Origin: Pelecanus crispus
Lineage: Eukaryota > Chordata > Aves > Pelecaniformes > Pelecanidae
Assembly: GCF_030463565.1 (NCBI RefSeq)
Contig: NC_134653.1
Location: 32,425,150 to 32,489,149 of the forward strand
Direction of reading: 5' to 3'
DNA length: 64,000 bases
The notes under the pieces were generated by a model. That model saw only the letters and a program-made list of their open reading frames with translations. It made no database searches and had not been told where the DNA came from. Shown one piece after another: positions 51,001 through 63,654 of the stretch (the first letter of the stretch is position 1; every line of letters starts with the position of its first letter). A program made the position numbers and the translations under genes.

Positions 51001-54000
51001 TTTGTACAGCTCTTTGTACGGATAAAGGATTCACACAGAGACTATTTCTGTCTGTAGATGAAGTAATTCACATGAAACAATGACTTAAGCAATCTGTGAG
51101 CAGGACCAACTTCAGGATCCTCCACTGCTCCAGCCAGGGAAGTTCCAAGGGATACAAGCTTGGAAAAAGCTCTGAGCAAGTCAGCATAGCCGTGACGTGC
51201 TTTGCTGCCCCTCATCTTGCATGCACATAAGCAACTGAAGTCTAGCTCTTAACTTTTAAAATTTCAGAAGAATGTAATTCACAACACAAAAAAGTAACAT
51301 AGAATCCAGTATCTTAATGTGTGTAAGACACATATAGGGTTTATGGCTTTTCTATACCAATGCTGCATGTTGAATTTTGCATCTGATTCAGCTAGAGCTT
51401 CATGTAAGAAGGGTTTTACTTAATTTATTGATGAAAAGGATCTGTCAAGGAGTTAATAGTTATATGTTAGAGATACAGATGGATAATAATACGTATGATA
51501 TTGTTTAACATCCAGATTAAAAATCTAAATCAAGTAACTTCTTTGAGCGTTGAAAAGAAGATTCAAACGTTACACTGTTGTTGTAATCTGCTGCTAAATA
51601 CTTTAATGTGTTGGTGAAATCAAACTTAATTATCCGCTACATTACTTTTATAAACACATACTGATTTAATTTGTTTTTAAGGTTTAATGAAGAAACTAGA
51701 AGAGGAGATAAACTTCAATTCATACCTGGTTACTGAAAAAATACCTAGAGAGCTTGAAAGTAAGAAGAATTCAGCGTATTTCTTACAAAAGGTGGCTGCA
51801 GAGCCAGCTATGAGTCAATCTGATCTCAATGTACTTGAAATCAAGGTAAGCTGACCAAGGTCATACTTAATTTGTGTTCTGTAGCATAGTCTAAGGTTCT
51901 TGTACACTGTAGTTTTCTTATCCCTACTTCATATCCTTGAGAACATGTTTCACTCCCAAAGGAACATCCCTTCAGTTGTAAAAGAAAAGAAGATGTGTTA
52001 ATCACTAAATGCAAACTCTCAGATTTAAAAAAAAAAAAAAAAAAAAAAAAACCACCACAAAACAAACACAACCGAACAAAAAAACCCCAAACCAAACCTC
52101 AAACCCAGCCCTATCCTTAAATGCTATTTGGAAAATTGTGTTAGCAGCTTGCAATGGTATGAGCAGAGATGTTAGTTTAGCACTAAAGGTTTGATTTTTC
52201 TTCTTTTCAGTTTTTACTTGTTTTAAACTCTCACTGACGTCAAGGGAGTTTATACCAATGTATAGAGAGTGTTTATGGAGTGTTGAACAACGTTCTCTGA
52301 GTGATTCTTAGCAATAGTATGTCGTAATCAATGTGCAATGGCTGAGAAGTCCTTAATGTTTGGAATAGGTCTGTATAGTTTGTTTTAGTCGGTAAGACCA
52401 ACAAAGACTTGATTTACCTTTCCAGATTTTTTCAGAAGTTAAAAGCAAATAGTGTTAGAATGAGCAAAACCCTTATTTGTAGCATATATCCAAATGTGCA
52501 GAGGGATTTGTTGCCACGGAAGTAGTACCTTTCTATATTTCGCTCAAGGAAGTTTTCATATTTGCATAATCCTACATGAAAGATTAAATATGTAATATTA
52601 TGCTCTAGAAGAATTTAGAGGAATGCTAATTATTAGTATTTCTATTGATGATGATGAAAATTTACAACAATGTTATCAAAGGTAGGCAGACTAGTCCTGT
52701 ATACTACTAGGTACACTCTTTGGTCTAAATGTCTTCTCCTTCTCCTATCAGTTGTTTTTTAATATTCCCAGGATCTCCAACTCAGGCTTTGCTGTGAAAT
52801 ACAGATAATGAGGAAACAAAGGATTTGTAATAGATCAGAGACTGATTTACCCATGGGTGTGAGGCTTGCCATCCACCATTCTTCTCGTGTCTTGAAGCAG
52901 AGAGAGGTTCAGCAACTACATCAGCATCACAGTAGCCTGTGCATTCACACACAGAACATGCCAAATTCATGTAATAAAGAAATGCCTCCAAGTTTTTTGG
53001 ATCAGACGAGAATCATCAGTCAAACGTCGCCAAGAATATGTTCTATTTTAAGGTTAAGACTAGTTTTTATAAAAGTAAAATCAGTGACAGCCCAATGCTG
53101 TTTTGGATCCCGATCGTTACACTTGTAAGGATGACACCGTTTTTAAACTGTAGATTAGGTTTGAAATACTAAACTAGCTCTGTGATTCAGCCTCTGCTTC
53201 CTAGTTTATTTCTTCTAATCAAAACAATATTTGTGGCTGCAGTTATTTCTTTTAGGCATAGTTGAAGCCCTGTTTTGCACCTTTCTTTTCCAAGAGTATT
53301 GTTGGGGTTTTGGCAATATTTTAAAAAGCTTCAAGTTTGGTGTGGGCTTTTTTTTTTTTCCCCTCTCCATGAGGTAACCTTTTAATTTGTTATATTTTGG
53401 AAGCATGTTCTTCTTAATAGATAATAAAAACATGTCATATACTTGGCTGTTATCACAGCATGGCCTTAGACAGCATTTTTTTTTTAAGTCAGCCTTCTAT
53501 TATCTTAAAAAGGAGATGAGTAAGCATGCTACTATCATGCATTTTATAATATATAAAACAGGAATTTATTCACAGAAAGGAATTCTTATGCTGTCTTCAA
53601 ACTCAGGCCTGTTCTAGCTTTTGTAAAGGAATAGAATTTACAGGAGATTTTTTTTCAGATGTTGGAGTATTTTTAGTCCTATTGAGCACTTTATTTTAAA
53701 TATTTAGCTTTCAAAGTACACAAAGTACTCAGAAATGTTAGAGTAATGCCCAGCACTGTACCTGCGTTACGTTTTGACTTCATTACATTTCAGCACATAT
53801 TTACACTGCTTGCTTATCAGCACTCATCTAGTTAGCAGAGAATTAAAGGAAGGTTGCTAGGGCTGTGGTTTCCATGGCTGATGAGAGTCCCAGTGTAGCA
53901 TTAAGTCAGGACTGGAAAAGCTGCAGTCAGTACATTGATGTAGCTGTTTATGAGTTTCCAGGTGCAGTAGGCTCCAAAGCTTCAGCTAGAATGAAGATCA

Positions 54001-56757
54001 ACAATTTGAGACTATGGACAAACAAGTGCACTTTGTGGCAGTAGAAAGAAGGTACCATAGAGCTGGAATATGATGGTCTGTGACTCTTCAAAGTATTGAT
54101 GAAATTTGGTATCATTTAGTCTTTATTTGCTCCCCTTTAAACTTCTGATAAATGGTTGAGTGAAAAGGGCATTTTAGTTAATATTCATAAAATTACATTT
54201 TTCACATAGTATGTGACAACATCAGTCTTTTTTCTGTCTGTACCAATTCATTGTAATTTTCTCTCCACGTACACCAGTTTACTTCATTTTCAGGGCCAAC
54301 GTCATGCTTCTGCCTTATCATAAAGGCACAGAACTGGAAATCCAAAAACATAGCCTCTTCCTGGCCAGTACTTAATGACTCATTGAGTTTTTTGGGTTTG
54401 TTTCTCTGTTTTAAAAATGGAACTAACTGGATTGTAAATCTGGTTTGCAAAGCATTTAATTCTCAGAGAAGACAAAGAAATAAAGCTCCAATTCCTTAGT
54501 TTTCTACTCTGTCTTGCAGATAAATGAAGTAAACGCACAAATTAATCAGCTTATTGAGAAAAGAATGATGAAGTATGAGCCCATTGATAGTAAATTTTCC
54601 ATGTATCGCCAACAGGTAAGAAGGAACAAAACATTTTTTAAGCAGAAGCAGTAGAGCAATTTCAGTCACTGATTATTTTACATACTGCTTTTTTTCTTTA
54701 ACTTATTTAGCATAAATCAGTAGAAATACATAATAATGGAGGACAAAAAGAAAATAAATAGCTGTTGAACATATGTATGTTTAGGGCTGAGTCAAACAAT
54801 TGCTTTCAGTCATGTTAGTGAGTTTGTATTGACTGCTGTCCTTAAGCTGTTAGGTGCTGCTCTTCAGCTGCATCACAGTAATTCTGGAAGGATCATTTTG
54901 GAGGAGCTATTTTGGTAAAGCTCCAGCTGTGGACAGATTCTTACAAGGCAGCATGTGGGCTGACTGCTGCAGTCAGACCTGGATGCAAGGCTTGCTTTCA
55001 GTTATATCCCTTGCTTGTGTTTGACCACGTGCTGTTTTTCCCGTTACATCTATTAAGAAGGTGTTCTTTGATTTTTCATCCTGAGGCTATAAAACAGTTC
55101 TTCTATAAAATAGGCTGTCTGGTCTAGTCTTAGTAAATTCACAAGTTATAAAAGGATTTATGAACTCTGAGTTTTTCAGAGCTTACGCAGAAACGTAAGT
55201 GATTTCTTTTCCAGGCAACCTGTACCACTGCTAATTTTATTGAAGATTTTCATGATGATCCTTATGGTGACGGTTTAAAAAAATAAAAAGGCTTAAGTAA
55301 AATGTATCAGTGGGAGGAAAAAAATTCTGATAAAATGTATACTGCAGCTCAATCACATATGCAATATGAAATGCACCATTTTGTTTTGTAAGAGATGCTC
55401 CTCTTCTCCAAAGAAAAGCCTGCTACGTAATGTGCTGGTACCAAAGACCAACTGGCTTGCGATATAATTATGTTCAATGGAGGAACCATTCCAGGAGTTC
55501 AGGTTGCTGCTGTGAGTTGAAAGCATGTGGTGATCTTTGCTTTGTTCTGCTAGGGACTGGCTTCTGTTTCACAAAATAATCATATATTCTACCACAATTT
55601 GTCACTGCCAATATCTGATGGAGCAAAGAGCTGAGATACTACCCCAGCAGAATTCTGTTAGATATATTTTTAGAAATAAAGCTGGTCCTTTTCACCTAGT
55701 CAGTGTGTATTTGGCTTCATTTTTCCTTAAGTTTTCCCTTTCATATGAAGAAACCATGCCTCCAAATTCACGTGCATGCATCTAAATTAATGTGTTGTGT
55801 TATTGTAAAATATTTTTAAATAGTATGCTTTGGCAAGATAAAAATACTCCCCCCCCCCCCCCCCCCCCCCCAACTAATGTATACTTATGTTCCCAAATCT
55901 GTTAGCTTCTGGTCAAATGTTAGGTACAGGTTAGGTTGTATAAAGTATTATTTTTTAAATGCTTTATCTTCTAGACGCAAAAAAAAAAAAAAGGGATGAT
56001 CTGTAATCTACACTATTTCTGTACGGTATTGCTTTATTCATCGTCTTCTAGCTATTTGCCAAAATTTAGTGGCTCAGTTCTGCTGTTAGTATAACATATT
56101 TCTGTAGGTTGGAGTAGGTTGGAGTTATAAAAATCTGTATTATGACATTTGTGAAATCTTGGATAGCTTTCCAGTTAAGCCATGTTGGTGTATCTTACAT
56201 ATGCACAAAAAGGGACTAAGTAGAAGAAACGGAGCAGCTAAAATGCCTACCTTTTTCTTCAATGAAAATGAAAAAATGAGGTGAAGAAATGTAAATGTAA
56301 AATGTAAAATATATCAATGTGAATCTGGGAGAAAAGGGTGTATTTGAAATCTCGGCCATACTGAAGAAAGTTGGGAGTCTGCAAAAGACTTCAATGAAGT
56401 TGTGGTTTAACCCACTGTATATAATGTGTAATCAATGCTTTCTTCTTTGCAGAGAGACGTGCTCACATTTCCTAATGAAAATCAGTTTCTGACGTTAAAA
56501 TGTGGTTTCAGTGGTGCAATGCCTGAAATTTAATGGATTACATTTCACTAATGATTAAACAAGGCAATTTTTACTTTACTTGTCCATATGCATTTTTAAT
56601 GACTCTGCAGGCATCTATAATTTCCCGGAAGAAGGAAGCCAAGGCCGAAGAACTTCAGGCTGCTAAGGAAGAGATGTCCCGCACTGAAAGGCAGATGCTA
56701 CAGAAGACCAATCAGGCCCATGCATTAGAAGGCTCTGAAGTTCTGAAAGGGGATGAG
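36089..56757 (+). CDS. IFT81: IFT81, intraflagellar transport protein 81 (5' partial, 10 coding exons)
   Basis: IFT-B core subunit that pairs with IFT74 and carries tubulin into cilia. Coding exons: 36089-36232, 37173-37276, 37923-38103, 40837-40926, 41992-42057, 42376-42486, 43749-43833, 51682-51845, 54520-54615, 56611-56757. All are GT-AG and in phase, giving 396 codons of a protein that is 676 residues in human. The start [13 protein letters not shown] and [16 protein letters not shown] match the family. Residues 1 to about 125 form the calponin-homology-like tubulin-binding domain, with basic residues K73, K75 and R87. From about 130 on the sequence is charged coiled coil ([17 protein letters not shown] and similar). 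The last exon here ends SEVLKGDE. Remaining exons, starting with the FKRYVNKLRSK block, were not found before 64000, so they lie beyond the edge. No lesion seen. Confidence 0.95.
36965..37086 (-). mobile_element. CR1 LINE 3' end fragment
   Basis: Plus strand reads agaatcatcgaatggtttgg, then gggaagggacct, gatcatctagttcca and ccaggttgctcaa, the reverse complement of the avian CR1 3' end. The element is therefore on the minus strand, truncated at its 5' side. It lies in IFT81 intron 2. It is well preserved, so relatively young. Confidence 0.92.
38104..40836 (+). other. IFT81: IFT81 intron 4
   Basis: AT-rich intron. It holds an old CR1-like stretch at about 40.0-40.4 kb. No other feature recognised. 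Confidence 0.6.
39995..40420. mobile_element. Possible ancient CR1/L3-like LINE fossil
   Basis: Segments such as gaacagagcattctagatgc, ccttgtatctcagcttgcat and cactgcctctcagttta resemble diverged amniote CR1/L3 sequence. Orientation is uncertain. Confidence 0.35.
44895..45015 (+). mobile_element. Possible MIR-like SINE fossil
   Basis: The order acttggcaaattgcttaacc, cagtttgtctct, then taataacacatcacaggatt follows the 3' half of MIR-type SINEs. IFT81 intron 8. Confidence 0.4.
45703..45810 (+). other. Possible cryptic exon in IFT81 intron 8
   Basis: After a strong acceptor (gactcttgcttgcag), 35 codons read [19 protein letters not shown] and on to a TAA at 45808-45810. The phase fits a splice from exon 7 (phase 0), not from exon 8. 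Not recognised as any family; may be chance. Confidence 0.2.
47228..47302. repeat. Short direct repeat
   Basis: TTTATTATAAAGTCACTGT occurs twice, at about 47232 and 47280, separated by an AT-rich stretch. Confidence 0.7.
47600..48000 (+). mobile_element. Ancient CR1 LINE fragment
   Basis: Stretches aaaaggacttgtgggtcatg, attcaagaagaatgttgaaa, gtcagagagatttcagagag and ggatgatttgatcataatct follow in order the 3' ORF2 region of CR1 on the plus strand. Strongly diverged. Confidence 0.55.
48171..48300 (+). repeat. Pyrimidine minisatellite (T7-9 CCTTTTCCTTTC)
   Basis: Six imperfect copies of a 19-21 bp unit of T tract followed by CCTTTTCCTTTC. All-pyrimidine on the plus strand. The open frame through it is an artefact. 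Confidence 0.9.
52027..52051 (+). repeat. Poly(A) run
   Basis: Twenty-five consecutive A followed by an A/C-rich tail to about 52100. IFT81 intron 9. No retroposed body recognised upstream. Confidence 0.85.
55849..55871 (+). repeat. Poly(C) run of 23
   Basis: Uninterrupted C homopolymer in IFT81 intron 10. The opposite strand could form G-quadruplex structure. The length may be affected by sequencing error. Confidence 0.85.
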
Positions 56758-58879
56758 GTATGCAATGTAACAGTGGATATAAGGAAGAGGAAATTTGTAA
56801 GAGATGGGTCAATTTTTGTTAACTCACAATTGCCTTTTAAATTTACATTGCAACAACTGCTTCTACAGTATCTTATCCGGTTTTGTAGTATGTTGTCAAA
56901 CTACATGACCTCAGCATTGCAGCAGATTGCCCTCTGCTTTTTTTCATATATATTTTTTGTCATCAAATTCCAAAATTAACATATTTGAAGACTTTTTTTT
57001 TTTTTTTTAATGTGCAGATAGTACAATACTGTCTGGTGCGTTCAGATGCCTTCCAATATTTATACTGCAGCAGTGCTTGATTTGTAGCTATTTTCAAATT
57101 ATTAACTTCAATTATTCACATTGTACCTGATAGATTGAAAGGTATATGAGGACTTAATGTCTTAACATTCCAGACTCTGAGTCAAAATAATATCAATATC
57201 ATCACAATGTTACGGTGGTAAATAACTAATTATAAAAGTCAACAAGACCAATGAAGGGATTAGGAGTTCAAGTGATAAGTCATGTAGATTAATTTTATTA
57301 TTTGATGTATAGTAAAAATCTGCATTACTATCTGTTCTCTATATAATACTGTAAAGCATAATACCAGCAATTATCAAAAAAGCAGTTAGTCCTGTTGTAC
57401 TTATTACCCACAAAAGTTTTTACTTAAAAAAAAAAATTCCCAGACCCTCCTGAAGTTTGTCTGCAATACAGACTTTGGCTAGCACAATCAGCATAGCTCA
57501 GGCAAAGTTATATTTGAAGCTGTACTTATCAAAGCAGCTTTTTCTGCTTCAAATTTTGCGAAGAATAAGGCTGCTGCAGCTGGGTAGTGGTTTGTCAGCA
57601 AAACAAATTGACTTTTCTTAAGACAACAATTTTTCTCAGCTTGGAAAAAGCCTGCTAAGTGTACTTACAGGCAGAATCACTCAAGCAAAGAGTATTTTAG
57701 CTGCATCATTCTATGAATTAATATATCTTTTCATTCCCTCCATATTGCATTAATTTGCACTGCCATCATTAATCAAGAGTAACACCCTTCACTTTCTTTT
57801 TCTTTGTCTGTTTCTGTGCTTTTTTTATATACTACTCAATACAGGGAACTCCCTTTGTAGAAGGAACTCCCTTCCTGATCCCATAGGACGTGCCTGCCCC
57901 ACAGAAATGAGTTTTCTTTTAAAGGAGTTTTAAGGAGTGAATCAAGTATGGAAACGTGTATGTGTACACTCGTGCATAAAGGCTTCCTGTGTAATATGGA
58001 ATGCATGCATATTTCACTTGTGCCTTCTTGCCTTTCTCCCCTTCTCTAAATCAAGATGGAAACTACAGGTGGAAGCAATGGCACAGAGACTTCGAAGAAT
58101 TAAGATGTTGATTTCTTTTACCATGATGTACTATATACATTCCATAGGTGTTCCATAGGTAGTAATAATAAGACAACCACTGCATTAGATTTCTCTCCAC
58201 TACAAGGTTTTCAACCCCAGTGGGCATGTTGCTAAAGTCTTTGACAACTTTTTAAGTAAAAATAAAAACAGAAAGCAGACGACCTGTGTTTCATGACATG
58301 TGATGGGAAAGAAGTATTTAATTAATCAACAAGAATGCATTACCAAGACAGCAACATATGTTTTACATTATCTGTAAATGCACCATAAGGTAAGAAATAA
58401 TTCATGTTGTGCCTGTTCTTGAGGGGGACAACATACTCTGATCCACAGAAATTCAAGGAGAGCAGGGTAGGAGGGAAACATGCTTACAGAACATCGTAAG
58501 AGGCTTAATAATGAAAAATTAAAGTTAATTGTCTTACAGAAGAAAGAGGCTCAAGACAGAAAAAAGACATGTTTTGAACATAACCTGCATTCCTTTTCTT
58601 AAAATACATTCTGCTTTTGACTTCTAAAATCTTTTCAAGTCTTCATTTTGAGGAGTGAAGAACAAATGACTGAGCACTTTGGACAAAACCATCAGCTTAA
58701 AATAAGAAGTGTTTGTCTTTTCATAAGAAGCATTTCCTACTTTGTAAAATACTTTCTGCACATTGGCCCAAGGAAGCCAGTATTAGACAATCCATGTCCT
58801 GTTCTTGTTTGCTACTTCATTAGGTATACTGTAGTGGTACTCATGGGCACCAGCGTAAAGCAGTAAAAAGAGTGGTTCC

Positions 58880-58985
58880 TATGGCTAAAAACTAGGAAAG
58901 GATTTCAATTCTTGATGATTTTGATAGCTTCTTTTTCAAAGGTTGCGGTTTCCTCATCTGGAGAATGGAGATAGCAATATTTAAT
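58880..58985 (+). mobile_element. Possible MIR-like SINE fossil
   Basis: The segment gtttcctcatctggagaatg followed by gagatagcaatattta resembles the MIR 3' region. Diverged and short. Confidence 0.35.
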
Positions 58986-61714
58986 TCTTTTGTGAATGTC
59001 TGCTCCCAGAAATGCTGCATAGGCCCTTGGTACTATAGTCTTCGTATCTCCTTAAAGTACATTGCAAACGCATATTACAGAAATAGTCCTGCTTCAGTCT
59101 AGGTTGTGAGAAGGCAGGACTGATAGATGAGACAAATAAGTTGGCAGGGAAGAGGCGATGAAGCAAAAATGAAGTGAACGGGTTATCTCTCATCAGTAAA
59201 AGTCTCGGTTCATCACTCACCAGACAACCTTTTGCTATAGATTTGTTTGTGGTATGCTATGCTTTTAAATTTGTATTTTCTGGTTCAGTGCTCTGTTACT
59301 CCAGCTTTGAGCCAACACCAAAGGAAATCTTGATTAATGTAGTAGTAGTGAGTCACTGTTGCAATAAATATGTTCAGTGGGGACAGAAAGAGGTTGTACA
59401 TTCAACCTTCACTTTGCACTCTCTGACAACCAAGAGCTTCTTTACGCTTTCTTGTTGCAGTTGCACGCATTTTACATTTAATTCCTCCATTTTCAAAAGG
59501 AAGAAAGAGGGGTTTTTAACAAATAGCTTTGCTGTCTTAAGTTTAAAATGGGCTTTTAATCCTGCTATGTTTAAGCTATGTAAATGCTACAGTTAAATCA
59601 CAGAATTCTTTTTCTCGATACCCAGTATTTCTCATCATCTCTCTGTCTCGCTTTGCTGTATCCTCTTATATCATGGCACTCGCAAGACTTGGCAATCGAA
59701 GAATCAATGCCTTCCTAGCCTGTGCTCCCACACCAGTATTTGGATCTACATTTGAGGTCTTCTTAGCACTTCATTCACCAAAAGGTCAATCCTGGCTTAT
59801 GTTTTTAGGTGCTAGTGTTCTGCTTTCTTCTGTAATCATAAAAAGGAATGTTACAGCATTCCAGTTGGTTGGAGAGGTTGTACAGCTAGATAGTACTTAG
59901 AAGAAAGAGCAGGGAATAACCCATTCATTTACATCAAACACAAAAAAGTAGGAATAAATTGTCTGCTTCGGGGATTATGAAATCTTTTTAAGTACTTCAA
60001 ACAAAGTACAATGAGCATGGGGCAGAGTTGGCAGGCTCCTAGCTGCAGCTGTCAGATCCTGAAAATTAGGGAATCAAATGTTGACACTTAGAAGGCTGGA
60101 TGGTTCAATTACAAGTGATCCTAGGTAAAGCTGTGATATTTTTAGCTCTTTACACAACACATTGTACTTCTCAGAGTTCAGCATAGGGCCCCAAGAACCT
60201 AGACTTTCCCAAGGTATCAGAATAGAATAGATCATAGCTGTGCTTAGCTACAGTAGTTGGAATGAGTATATTTTTGAGAATGTGGCATAGAAAGTCCTAT
60301 CTGTTTGTTAACAGAGATGTGAGGTTTACGTCTTCATTTACATAAGGATTTTAATTTTTTTCATACAAGTGCTCATCCGATGCCTACCTGCCCCCTGGTA
60401 AAACAATATAAAAAATGTTTCAATTCATAAGCAGAGAAAACAGTCAGTCTTGGACCAGAGGTCTTGTCACTTTTCCTCTAAAACTGTCAGGTCCATCTGA
60501 ATCCACCAGAAACAGTTATCTAGGTCCAAATTAGGTGGAGGAATTTTTAAGAGAGTAGCTATGAAGGAGCTCACAGCTCGAACATTAAATGGTTTAAGCC
60601 AGGACCCACGATATATTATCCTATCAGTTTGCTGTCTTTCCCCTAGCTTTTCACTAAGGTTCTAGGTACAGTTATATTCCTGTCTGTCAAAGGCTCCTTA
60701 CATGTGAAAATAAGGAGAGTAGCTGGTAGTCAAGTTGTGGGAACAAAAGCGGCAAATCTGTAGGATTCTTACAGGAGCCAGCAGCTTTTTGCTGTAAGAA
60801 GTTAAGCATCATTTAAGCCAAATGTATGCAGTGATTCAGACAAATCTGCACTGAACTGAATGCTCTTTCAGCACCCACTGGCATGAATAAATCATCAGTT
60901 TTATTGATCTGTGCATTTTCAGTGATAACTGAAAATGGTTTTTCATTAAAAATATTCTGATTGATCCAAATTATTAGTAATGGCTGCTTTAATACTTCTT
61001 TCCTGACCAGAAGCAAGCACTTCCAGAAGAGTTATCCTACTTAACGCTAATGAAGAATTTTCCTGATTGATCTGTCTAATGAGCAGGCTGTAGGATACTT
61101 TCATTTTAATAGATTGAGGTACTACTGCTCGCATCTTTTAGAATTTTGTCCTTCTATGTATGAGTTATTAACTATATCCAACAGTGGTTGTACTAGCTTA
61201 AATTTAGAGCCTTTTAGGAAAAAATACTGAAAATCTGTCATGATCAGGAACTTTTCCTAACTGAATTTTAATACTTTGGACATTCTGTATCCCGTTAATT
61301 GGTCTAGTTAGAAAATTAAAACATCTGTTCCTCAATTCTTAATAAAAATAGAGATAGTCAGATAAAGTTTTCTGCAATTGTTGTCCTCATGCAAATAATT
61401 TCATTAACAAAACTGTTTATTTGGGACCTTGTTTAGATTATGTATTTCAGAAATAATTTTTTTTTTACAATTAATACTTTGTTTTCTGTAGTACTTTCGT
61501 GTGAAGAATATTTTGATTACTATAACACAATCAAATTGGTACAGTAATCCAGAAAATACTGGTTTTGAACATTTGACTCGAAAGTGAGGGATTAATCTGG
61601 GATTTGTTCTTTTCTGAAAAACGAACTTACCCATTTTCCCCTTTAATGATAATCTTGGAATAAGAACCTTGTGAAAAATTCACATGGGGCAAATGTTAGT
61701 TTTAAGGAGATGAA

Positions 61715-61810
61715 ATGATGGGCTTATAGTGAGAGCATAAGACTAAGCAGCAGAGGAGCTGGGCTTTGATCCCAATTCAGCAACACACTGAAGCATGTGG
61801 TCAGGGTACT
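61715..61810 (+). mobile_element. Possible SINE fossil
   Basis: The segment agcagaggagctgggctttg followed by atcccaattcagcaacac resembles the 5' core of MIR-type SINEs. Weak. Confidence 0.25.
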
Positions 61811-63632
61811 TATGTTCTTTCCTGGAGGGGGGTAACCTGCCAGACTCTGTATGGTCCTGGAGAAGCCATTTTAATAGCTGTGATTCGATTTTGTTGTATT
61901 TAGAAGTGTCATAATACTTAATTACTTCACAATAGTGTGATAAGATTTAATCGATAGCAATCACTTTCAGATTGTAGTAAGCGGAGAAGCATAAAGTACT
62001 AGCATTGCTGGATTCTTTCAATAAAAATGGAACATAGTACAGGAAACTTGCCCAGGGATGCTAGATACCTGCATGCTGCAGGACGTTATATGAGAGATCA
62101 AAGTCCTGTTTTCATTAATTCTGTTTCATAATCTAGATTCCACACTTGTTACGTTACAGTCAGCCATAAAAATAGCCAAGTGAAAAAGTATAATCTTTCT
62201 TTGCTTTCCTTTGGATAGTTTTTATATCTCAGGGGGCTCTGACTCGGCTAGGAAACATGGGTCTCCAGGCTTGTTTACTTTAACTGCGAAGTCAGTGCCA
62301 GCATTTGGTTCTTGTCCAGTTATTTAATCTTTGAAGCTTAAATAACTATTTGTGTTAAGTTGCTTGAGAAAGAAAAGCTTAGTAGTGGACATAGCCTTGA
62401 ATGGTACATCACTGCGGGCACTGACAGATCCATGGGAATTCTGTAGGTTGAGCCTGCTGAGTTTCTACGCAGGCAGCAGTTGACCTGGTCTATGGGAAAA
62501 TGCTGCTGCTCGAAAACGGATTCCCTTTGGTTGGTTAACTTTAAAGTGATATGGTTAGACAATGTTCTTCTTTTGTGAACTATTCAAATTATTTAAAAGA
62601 CCTTTTACCGCAGTAAAATACAATGTTTTATAGCATTTTAAGGGCTTGATTTTTCATCTACGTATAGATGGGAGCATGAGATGTATAAAGCTTGAGAATA
62701 ATGCTTACACAAATTAAAGCACTGGTATTTTACAAGAAGCTTATTTTTAATTTTTGGAAAGCTACAGAATGATTCTCAGCTTTTAGGCTGAAGAAACCTA
62801 ATTTTGCCATAAGATCTCTACAAGCTGCTGATTTAAGTGGAGTCAAATCTAATAACTCCAGCTCTGAATTTGGCCCTGGATCTAAAGAAGCCTTCAGTTA
62901 GTGAGATTTTGAGGGGCTAATCTCTGCTGCGTTTGGAGTAGATGAAGTCTTTTGAACATTCTGACAAACTATTGATTGATTTTATTTATTGATTGATTTT
63001 TTTCTACAGATATTATCATTTTGCTACTGTTGTTTATGTCTTCTTTTGCCTTGTTTACTGCAACAGAAGCTATGCGAAAGGTTAAGTTTGCTTTTAAAAA
63101 GCCAGAGATTGCGGTGAAAGGTCCATCTCCTAAAATGAATAGGTTTCACTTGTCAATGTGAGCAACTTGTAGTTAGCTTTGGATGAAATTTTTATTATAC
63201 AGTCCTAACTTAATCAACTAATAATAGAACATTGGTGGAATCAGTTCTTTAATCAACAAGATCCTTTGACTTCCATTGTAAAATACATTATGCTTTGAAT
63301 ATTGAATATGCAAATACTCTTCCTCCCACTCGAGCTATTTTCAAGATCTTAAAAGTAGCTATAGAAGTGAAGAGAATAATAGTTTGCTTTTCATCTTGGG
63401 ATAAATTGTCAGAAAATTGTTCAGATTTGATAGCTGTATATGGTCACATATTAAGTAAGTTTAATCCTTTACATCATTCTTTACTATATTCTACTGGTCA
63501 AATGAAATATCTCTAGATATCATCAAGACAGATGACTGTGCTTCCCTTAAATTTTCCTCAGTTAGTGGGGGAGATTGTATTTATACTTTTCTAATCTCTT
63601 GAAAATCAGAAAAAACTCGGTATTGTCTAAGC

Positions 63633-63654
63633 AATAAATAAATAAATAAATAAA
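63633..63654 (+). repeat. (AAAT)n microsatellite
   Basis: About five and a half copies of AATA/AAAT. Confidence 0.85.

Larger units (their letters stand above)
43834..51681 (+). other. IFT81: IFT81 intron 8 (7.8 kb)
   Basis: Longest complete intron in the window. It contains a TA/CA dinucleotide-rich run near 44470-44530, SINE and CR1 fossils and a pyrimidine minisatellite. A possible cryptic exon lies at 45703-45810. Confidence 0.7.
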
